The notes under the pieces are model-generated. The model made no database searches. It worked only from the letters and a program-made list of their open reading frames with translations, and was not told the origin of the DNA. Source: Myxococcales bacterium (GTDB lineage: Bacteria; Myxococcota_A; Bradymonadia; Bradymonadales; GCA-2716585). Taken from it: a DNA stretch of 64,000 nt. Where the stretch lies: positions 22,464-86,463 of the forward strand of contig PBBL01000073.1 in the NCBI GenBank assembly GCA_002716585.1. Reading direction: 5' to 3'. This document shows, piece by piece, positions 58,569 to 64,000 of the stretch (positions are counted from its first letter, which is position 1; every line of letters begins with the position of its first letter). Position numbers and translations under genes: made by a program.

Positions 58569-60749
58569 ATGGTTATCCCAAGGCTCGACGATCTCTACAC
58601 CCTTGTCTACAACAAACGAGGGGATCCGTGTGGCTTGAGGCGAGAACCGCAGGTGCTCGCCCATCAATCACGCGCCGCCGATCTCGACGATCTGCTGGAC
58701 GCCCTCTCCTCAAGCGACGACCTGCTCACCCTGCTCGGCGCGCTGCACCTCGCGCCCCGCTTCGCTCACGTCGCCGAACCGAAGCGCTCGACGCTCTACC
58801 ACAGCCTCCAGGATCACATCCACGACGACCGCGTCCACATCTGGTCCTGGGGCGAGGCCTCCTACCAGCACAAGCGCTTCGAGGTCGCGACGTTGGCGGC
58901 TGAGGCCGCGGTGCGAATCATCGAACACGAGGTGCGGGCGCAGCGGAGCACGGATCTGCTCGCCCCCACGCCGCCGCGCGCGCCCAGCCCCCCGCTGGAG
59001 CTGGGCGCGCGCCTCGCGGAGCTGCTCCGGCTCAGCTTGAACAACCCCGCGGGCGCCGGGCCGGTGCGCGCTGTCTTCAACGCGTTTCGCCAGCTGGCCT
59101 ACAACCGAGACGACAAGGAGGCGATCGCCACCCAGCTCGCCCGCTGCATGGGCGACACCGCCAACAGCCGTGAGCACGTCGCGGTGCTGCGAGAGCAGGC
59201 CACCCTGGAGTTGGACAAGGCGATACGCGCCAACCCCCTTGGGACCCGCGCCGCCTTCGAGGCGGAGCGCGATCGGGTCGTCAGCGCGCTCATCGATTCA
59301 TTGAACGACGACACCGAGGACTTCCACTTCCAACGACGGGCTCGCCCCCTCCTGATGAAGCTGGCCCCCTCACGGGTCGAGGCCCTCCAGGCGAGCGGCA
59401 CGCTCGAGACCGTCCCGCTGCCAGCGGCGCGCGACCTCCTCAACGGCTGGGGCTCACCGTCCGATGAGCGCGCTCGGGCGATGGCCGCGCTCGTGACCGT
59501 CGATACGGTCACCCACGCGCTCAACTCCGACGACCCCGAGGCGATCATCAGCGCCGCCTGCGTCGTCCCGCTGATGAGCCCCCCTGTCCCCTGGCGCGAG
59601 CTGGCGCAGCTCCTCAGGCGCGCCATCGCCCACCCCGGACACATCGAGCGGCGCGACCCTCAAGGGCGCGTCCACCGAATCCAGGTCGGCGCGATCGCCT
59701 CCGATCGCCTCCTCAAGCTGCTCGCGCCCCACATCCGACAGGAGCAGCCCGAGGCCGCGCAGCTGTTCCTCGACGGCCTCGATCAGCTCCTCAACAACAC
59801 CCCGCTCCAGGGGCGGCTCACCCAGGAGCCCATCCGTCGCTACCTGCGCGAGATCCGCTGGCTTCGCGGCTCACTCCAGGCGGCCCTCCAGGATCGGCTC
59901 ATCGCCTACGCCCGCGACCCCAGCCGCTCTCCGTCCAGCCGCTTCGCCGCCCTGCTCGCCGACCGCCGCCCCGAGGCCGACGCCTACGCCTGGGAGCTGC
60001 TCACCTCACCCGACGCCCCCGCCGGGCTGCGGGTCCTGATCGGCTCCCACGTCCACACCTGGTGCCCCGATCGGGTCACGGCCCTGGTCGACGCCAGCGA
60101 ACACCGCTGGCCCCTCCTCCCGGGCTCGGATCCCGACCTCCCCATCTGCGAGCCGGGGCGGAAGGTCCCGCTGGACTGGCTCATCGCCGCGCTGCGCGGC
60201 TCCGAGCACCGACACATCACCTTCTCCACGGTCCGCAACCTCGGGGCGCGCTTCAACCGCACCTCCGACACGCCCGACACCGCGCAGCTCCGAGACCGCC
60301 TCCTGCGCCGCATCGACCCACCGCTCCTGAACACGCTGCGCGATGTCCTCGACGCCCCGACCGAGCACGACCCGCCCTACTGGAGCGCCGCGGTCTGCCT
60401 CGCCCTCGCGGGCCACATCGAGGATGAGGATCGCCTCGTGCACTTCGCCGTCGAGCACGGCGCCTGGACCCGCATCGACCCGACGAGCGACGCCTTCCTC
60501 GACACCAACCTCCTCGATCACCTCGTCTTGAGGCCGCTCCAGTACCCCGACCCCCACCACATGCTCGAACCCTACCTGCTCGCTGGCTTTGGCCCCGAGC
60601 ACACCCGCCGCCTCGTCGCCAAGGTCTTCGTCGGGCTCAGCCACCAGGCACGCCGCGACGGCCTCGTCCAGAGCGCCCGGCGCGCCTGCCGCCTCGCGTC
60701 TCAGCTCGATCCGCTCAACCTCGCCGCCCGACGCGGCGAACGCCTTTGA
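58569..60749 (+). CDS. Large all-helical protein of unknown function
   Basis: 726 residues from the ATG at 58569; an in-frame GTG at 58545 and an open frame much further upstream also exist, but the upstream part overlaps the divergent small gene and has poor coding character. The protein is predicted almost fully helical (LDDLLDALSSSDDLLTLLGA, PLELGARLAELLRLSLNN, IISAACVVPLMSPPVPWREL), with a solenoid-like rhythm but no recognised family, signal peptide or membrane helix. The next gene follows after 13 bases, so the two may be cotranscribed. Confidence 0.65.
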   Translation: MVIPRLDDLYTLVYNKRGDPCGLRREPQVLAHQSRAADLDDLLDALSSSDDLLTLLGALHLAPRFAHVAEPKRSTLYHSLQDHIHDDRVHIWSWGEASYQHKRFEVATLAAEAAVRIIEHEVRAQRSTDLLAPTPPRAPSPPLELGARLAELLRLSLNNPAGAGPVRAVFNAFRQLAYNRDDKEAIATQLARCMGDTANSREHVAVLREQATLELDKAIRANPLGTRAAFEAERDRVVSALIDSLNDDTEDFHFQRRARPLLMKLAPSRVEALQASGTLETVPLPAARDLLNGWGSPSDERARAMAALVTVDTVTHALNSDDPEAIISAACVVPLMSPPVPWRELAQLLRRAIAHPGHIERRDPQGRVHRIQVGAIASDRLLKLLAPHIRQEQPEAAQLFLDGLDQLLNNTPLQGRLTQEPIRRYLREIRWLRGSLQAALQDRLIAYARDPSRSPSSRFAALLADRRPEADAYAWELLTSPDAPAGLRVLIGSHVHTWCPDRVTALVDASEHRWPLLPGSDPDLPICEPGRKVPLDWLIAALRGSEHRHITFSTVRNLGARFNRTSDTPDTAQLRDRLLRRIDPPLLNTLRDVLDAPTEHDPPYWSAAVCLALAGHIEDEDRLVHFAVEHGAWTRIDPTSDAFLDTNLLDHLVLRPLQYPDPHHMLEPYLLAGFGPEHTRRLVAKVFVGLSHQARRDGLVQSARRACRLASQLDPLNLAARRGERL

Positions 60750-60762
60750 ACCCGAGGAGCCT

Positions 60763-61233
60763 GTGTCAACCAACCTGATCAAGAAGAGCTACGATCTGCT
60801 CAAGCACGTCCCGGGCGGCAAGCGCCTGTTCAGCAAGATGGTCGGACGCGCCGCGCCCTACACCGGCAACATCAAGGGCGAGGTGCTCGACATCCGCCCC
60901 GGCTACGCGCGCGTCCGCCTCGCCGACCGCCGCGCCGTGCGCAACCACCTGAACTCGATCCACGCCATCGCCCTCGTCAACCTCGGCGAGCTGGCCACCG
61001 GGCTCGCCTTCATCTACGGCCTCCCGGACAACTCGCGCTGCATCCTGACCGGCATCTCCGCCGAGTACATCAAGAAGGCGCGGGGCACGCTCATCGCCGA
61101 GGGCACGGCCCCCATCCCCGAGACCTCCGAGCGGGCCGAGTACACTGTCCAGGCCGAGATCCGCGACGCGCGCGGCGAGGTGGTCACCCGCGTCACGGCG
61201 AGGTGGCTGATCGCCCCGGAGTCGCCTCGATGA
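60763..61233 (+). CDS. DUF4442 hotdog-fold protein
   Basis: 156 residues from GTG at 60763, with GAGGAG just upstream. The sequence GRAAPYTGNIKGEVLDIRPG, then YARVRLADRRAVRNHLNSIH and AIALVNLGELATGLAFIYGL is the diagnostic core of DUF4442, a thioesterase-like hotdog family whose substrates are mostly untested; His and Asn in RNHLNSIHAIAL could bind a thioester. The C-terminal third (YTVQAEIRDARGEVVTRVTA) completes the fold. It overlaps the 3' end of rarA on the other strand by 41 bases. Confidence 0.88.
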   Translation: MSTNLIKKSYDLLKHVPGGKRLFSKMVGRAAPYTGNIKGEVLDIRPGYARVRLADRRAVRNHLNSIHAIALVNLGELATGLAFIYGLPDNSRCILTGISAEYIKKARGTLIAEGTAPIPETSERAEYTVQAEIRDARGEVVTRVTARWLIAPESPR

Positions 61234-63439
61234 ACCCCACCGCGTTCGCCCACTCCACCGTCCGGTTCGCCAGCTTCGTCAACAGGAGCGCCCGCAGCTG
61301 ATCCAGCTCGTCCTCCGTCAACGCCCCAGCGAGCCGCGAGGCGTAGGTCGGGCGCCCCTCCGAAGGCTCGGCGAACCACCGCTCGATCAGCTCACGGCTG
61401 AGCTGCACCCGCGTCGTCAGCCGCTCCAACCGACCTGTCGCCGACAGCCCCGCCTGCTGAAGGGCCACAAGCACCTCCTCAAGGCCCCAGCCCACCACAG
61501 GGTCGCCCTCGACCTCGTAGATCCCCTCCTCCGCCGCGATCCAGCGCGCCACCAGGTCGTCGTCCAACCCCTCACGCTCCACCAACGCGTACACGCGCTG
61601 CGTGTGGCGCGGGATCGACTCCGCCAGCACCACCCAGCCCGCCTCGCCAGCCGCCGCCGCCACCGCCGCGGCGGTCTCCGCGAACCGACCACCCGCCCCG
61701 GCGAAGACGTTCCGGCCCACCAGGCGCTCCGGTCGCAGCCCCGGCTCCACCTCCGTCAGCGCTCCGGACAGCTCCTCCAACGACGCGCGCACGATTCGAG
61801 GGCGGCCCAGCTCAGGCAGCGGCTGAACCTGCTCACGGAGCGCGTCCGCGTCGGACTCCGAACGGACCGTGGCGATCACGTGCCCCTCCGGGGCGCGACG
61901 CAGCGCCTCCCAGGTCATCAGCCCGCTCGTCGCGTTGAGGTCGAGCACCACGTGGTGACGCTCCACCGCCGCCAGCTCGAACACCCGATCGCGAATGACC
62001 CCCAGGCGCTGCCCCGCCGTGCTCATGGTGCGCTGAAGCCACCGCTGCGCCGCCGGATCGGTCGGGCTCCACGTCAGGATCTCGGGCGGCGCCGTGAACC
62101 CACCCTCGACCATCGCCGCCAGCTGCGCCTCGCGGCGCTGATCAACCTGCTCCTTGATCGTGGCCTCGTAGCCCTGGGCTGAGGGTCGATAGAAGACCCG
62201 ACCCTGCAAGCTGGACGGCAGGTACTGCTGCTCGACCCAGTGGTCGCGGTAGGCGTGCGGGTAGAGGTAGCCCTTGCCGTGGCCGAAGCCCTCCTTGTCC
62301 CGCCCCGGATCCTTGAGGTGGTTGGGCACCTCCCCCTCGCGCTCCTGCTCGATCGCCGCCAGCGCGTCAAAGAACCCCATGACGCTGTTGGACTTCGGCG
62401 CGGTCGCCAACACCAACGTCGCCTGCGCCAGGTGATAGCGCCCCTCCGGCATCCCGACCCGATCGAAGGCCGCCGCGCACGACTCCACCACCCCGATCAG
62501 CTCGGGCGCGGCCATCCCGACGTCCTCGCTCGCCAGGATCACCAGGCGCCTCAAGATGAACCGGGGATCCTCACCCGCGTAGACCATCCTCGCCAACCAG
62601 TACAGCGCCGCGTCCGGGTCCGAGCCCCGGATGCTCTTGATGTAGGCGCTGATGATGTCGAAGTGCGCGTCGCCCTCCTTGTCGTAGAGCACCGCGCGCT
62701 GCTGGATGGACTCCTCGGCGACCTGGAGGTCGATGACGATGCGCCCGATCTCATCCGGCGGGGTCGTCTCCACGGCCAGCTCCAGCGCCCCCAGCAACAC
62801 CCGCGCGTCGCCGTTGGCGACGTTCACCAGGTGGTCCAGCGCCTCGTCGCTCAGGCGGACTCGCCGCGTCCCGTAGCCGCGGATCCGATCGCTGAGGGTC
62901 CGCGCGACCAGCCGCCGCAGATCCCCCTCCTCCAGTGACTTGAGTTGAAAGATGCGCGAGCGGCTGACGAGCGCCCGGTTGACCTCGAAGTAGGGGTTCT
63001 CGGTGGTGGCGCCGATGAGGAGCACCACCCCGTTCTCCACCCACGGCAGGAGCGCGTCCTGTTGAGCCTTGTTGAAGCGGTGGACCTCATCCACGAACAG
63101 GATCGTGCGCTGCTCCCAGCTCTCGCGCCGCTCGCGCGCGACCTTGATCGCCTCACGCAGGTCCTTGACCCCCGCCAGGACGGCGTTGACCGAGATGAAG
63201 TGCGCTTGCGTCGTGTTGGCGATGATCCGCGCCAGCGTCGTCTTCCCTGTCCCTGGCGGGCCATAGAAGATCAGCGACGAGAGCTGATCCGCCTCGATCG
63301 CGCGGCGCAACAGACGACCCGGGCCTACGATGTGCGCCTGGCCCACGAACTCGTCCAGCGTCTTTGGCCGCATCCTCGCGGCCAGCGGCGCCTCCTCCTC
63401 CAGCTTACGCTTGTTCTGCCAATCCAGCAGACCTCCCAT
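61193..63439 (-). CDS. rarA: RarA/MgsA AAA ATPase with methyltransferase-like C-terminal extension
   Basis: 748 residues from the ATG at 63439, which has GGAGGTGAGG upstream. Residues 1-~430 are RarA: ARMRPKTLDEFVGQAHIVGP, Walker A GPPGTGKT (Lys66), Walker B ILFVDEVHRFNKAQQDAL, sensor IGATTENPYFEVNRALVSR, and the tetramerisation block GEVPNHLKDPGRDKEGFG. RarA acts at stalled replication forks. The extra ~300 residues include VLDLNATSGLMTWEALRR and HVIATVRSESDADALREQ, which look like a Rossmann methyltransferase core; known fusions of RarA to an uncharacterised domain have this kind of architecture. The tRNA array lies just upstream in the same direction. Confidence 0.92.
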   Translation of the reverse strand: MGGLLDWQNKRKLEEEAPLAARMRPKTLDEFVGQAHIVGPGRLLRRAIEADQLSSLIFYGPPGTGKTTLARIIANTTQAHFISVNAVLAGVKDLREAIKVARERRESWEQRTILFVDEVHRFNKAQQDALLPWVENGVVLLIGATTENPYFEVNRALVSRSRIFQLKSLEEGDLRRLVARTLSDRIRGYGTRRVRLSDEALDHLVNVANGDARVLLGALELAVETTPPDEIGRIVIDLQVAEESIQQRAVLYDKEGDAHFDIISAYIKSIRGSDPDAALYWLARMVYAGEDPRFILRRLVILASEDVGMAAPELIGVVESCAAAFDRVGMPEGRYHLAQATLVLATAPKSNSVMGFFDALAAIEQEREGEVPNHLKDPGRDKEGFGHGKGYLYPHAYRDHWVEQQYLPSSLQGRVFYRPSAQGYEATIKEQVDQRREAQLAAMVEGGFTAPPEILTWSPTDPAAQRWLQRTMSTAGQRLGVIRDRVFELAAVERHHVVLDLNATSGLMTWEALRRAPEGHVIATVRSESDADALREQVQPLPELGRPRIVRASLEELSGALTEVEPGLRPERLVGRNVFAGAGGRFAETAAAVAAAAGEAGWVVLAESIPRHTQRVYALVEREGLDDDLVARWIAAEEGIYEVEGDPVVGWGLEEVLVALQQAGLSATGRLERLTTRVQLSRELIERWFAEPSEGRPTYASRLAGALTEDELDQLRALLLTKLANRTVEWANAVGFIEATPGRSATSP

Positions 63440-63527
63440 GGGCCTCACCTCCACGGCCAGCAAATGGACGCAGCAGTGTAACCCACGCGGGGCGCATCTG
63501 TACAGAGTTTCAGATTGTACGGTGAAG

Positions 63528-63600
63528 TCAGGGCGGCGGGACTCGAACCCGCGATCTCCTCCGTGTGAGGGAGGCGCTTTGGCCACTAAGCTACGCCCCG
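63528..63600 (-). tRNA. tRNA-Val (CAC)
   Basis: Full cloverleaf: acceptor CGGGGCG/CGCCCTG with one G-U, D-arm GCTT...AAGC, anticodon stem CCTCC/GGAGG around loop CTCACAC (anticodon CAC), T-arm GCGGG/CCCGC. Discriminator A. The terminal CCA is not encoded. Confidence 0.95.
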
Positions 63601-63628
63601 AGGCGAACACGTCGTCGCGCTCGGTGAG

Positions 63629-63700
63629 AGGACCGGGTGGGATTCGAACCCACATCAGACGGGTTAAGAGTCCGTCGCCTCACCCTTCGGCCACCGGTCC
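63629..63700 (-). tRNA. tRNA-Lys (CTT)
   Basis: Acceptor GGACCGG/CCGGTCC, D-arm GCCG...AGGC, anticodon loop CTCTTAA (anticodon CTT), variable loop CTGAT, T-arm GTGGG/CCCAC. The last base pair of the anticodon stem would be an A-C mismatch (A31, C39) and the discriminator is U, both slightly unusual. CCA not encoded. Confidence 0.9.
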
Positions 63701-63727
63701 TTCGCGCCCGCCTCTCGGCGAGCCCAG

Positions 63728-63799
63728 TCGGGGTGGTGGGGATCGAACCCACGACTTCCTGGTTCCAAGCCAGGCACGCTACCACTGCGCTACACCCCG
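63728..63799 (-). tRNA. tRNA-Pro (TGG)
   Basis: Acceptor CGGGGTG/CACCCCG with the C1-G72 pair typical of bacterial tRNA-Pro, anticodon stem CTGG/CCAG around loop CTTGGAA (anticodon TGG), T-arm GTGGG/CCCAC, discriminator A. CCA not encoded. Confidence 0.95.
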
Positions 63800-63839
63800 T
63801 TGATCCTGTCGTTCGCGCCTGGGCTTGAGCCAGGCGCAG

Positions 63840-63912
63840 TGGAGCTGGTCGGGATCGAACCGACGGCCTCCTGCGTGCAAAACAGACGCTCTCCCAATTG
63901 AGCTACAGCCCC
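63840..63912 (-). tRNA. tRNA-Ala (TGC)
   Basis: Starts GGGGCTGTAGCTCA, acceptor 3' strand CAGCTCC with the G3-U70 pair that identifies tRNA-Ala, anticodon loop TTTGCAC (anticodon TGC), discriminator A. CCA not encoded. Confidence 0.95.
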
Positions 63913-63940
63913 ATGTGCGCGCCGTGGGGACGGCGCGGAG

Positions 63941-64000
63941 TGAACCGGGCAGGGATCGAACCTGCACATCTCCTCGTTCGTAGCGAGGTGCCTTATCCAG
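63941..64000 (-). tRNA. tRNA-Arg (ACG), partial at right edge
   Basis: The 5' part (acceptor strand and start of the D-arm) lies beyond the window. Visible are anticodon stem CCTCG/CGAGG around loop CTACGAA (anticodon ACG, read as inosine), T-arm GCAGG/CCTGC, 3' acceptor CCGGTTC and discriminator A. First of five tRNA genes in transcription order. Confidence 0.9.

Overview
High-GC bacterial chromosome segment. The gene content suggests Myxococcota or a related deltaproteobacterial lineage such as Bradymonadia: lipoproteins with Gly/Thr/Asn linkers followed by MopE-like CDGxDNxCxGxxDE repeats or thrombospondin type 3 repeats, a Ser/Thr kinase fused to a sulfatase-modifying-factor (SUMF) domain, an AgmX/PglI C-terminal domain lipoprotein, REC-PATAN proteins and FHA/VWA proteins. 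The genus cannot be fixed from this window. Functions are read from motifs and family resemblance; no database search was possible.

Layout. 1-5.2 kb: the 3' end of a CBS-domain protein, a trypsin-like protease fused to a lipase-like domain that has lost its nucleophile, and a MopE-repeat lipoprotein. 5.2-15 kb: mostly housekeeping: pdxH, a MarR regulator, a Trm112-like protein, a TerB-like protein, prfA, a glutaredoxin, xseB-xseA (XseA with an extra N-terminal domain), a cytidine deaminase-uridine phosphorylase fusion, a TSP3 lipoprotein and tsaD. 15-22.4 kb: a 1239-residue REC-PATAN-coiled coil-TM-TPR protein, a Lys/Asp-rich lipoprotein and a PcrA/UvrD helicase. 22.5-27.1 kb: a four-gene surface polysaccharide operon (WbpB-, WbpE- and WbpI-like enzymes plus a GT4 glycosyltransferase). 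27.07-27.29 kb: a non-coding element with terminal inverted repeats and two internal 93-bp copies. 27.3-32.5 kb: an Rnl2-type RNA ligase and a 1363-residue repeat lipoprotein.

32.9-47.3 kb is a signalling block: a two-TM protein, a beta-propeller, a VWA-TM-FHA receptor, an RluA pseudouridine synthase, a coiled-coil membrane protein, an AgmX/PglI lipoprotein, a Ser/Thr kinase-SUMF protein, a caspase-fold protein with both catalytic residues replaced and fused to SUMF, an ECF sigma factor, a zinc-finger anti-sigma factor, and a caspase-like protease with an intact His/Cys dyad and a barrel-like C-terminus. This block is the best candidate here for an undescribed system: a kinase to write phospho-Thr, an FHA domain to read it, and an intact and a dead caspase flanking a sigma/anti-sigma pair.

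47.4-64 kb: a HEAT-repeat protein, a LuxE-LuxC pair without luciferase genes overlapping a GT87 membrane glycosyltransferase, mutS2, a lipoprotein sharing its C-terminal domain with the one at 13.1 kb, a small unknown gene, a large helical protein, a DUF4442 hotdog protein, rarA with a methyltransferase-like C-terminal extension, and five tRNA genes (Arg, Ala, Pro, Lys, Val) running off the right edge. I see no CRISPR array, rRNA, transposase or prophage, and no classic U-tract terminator.
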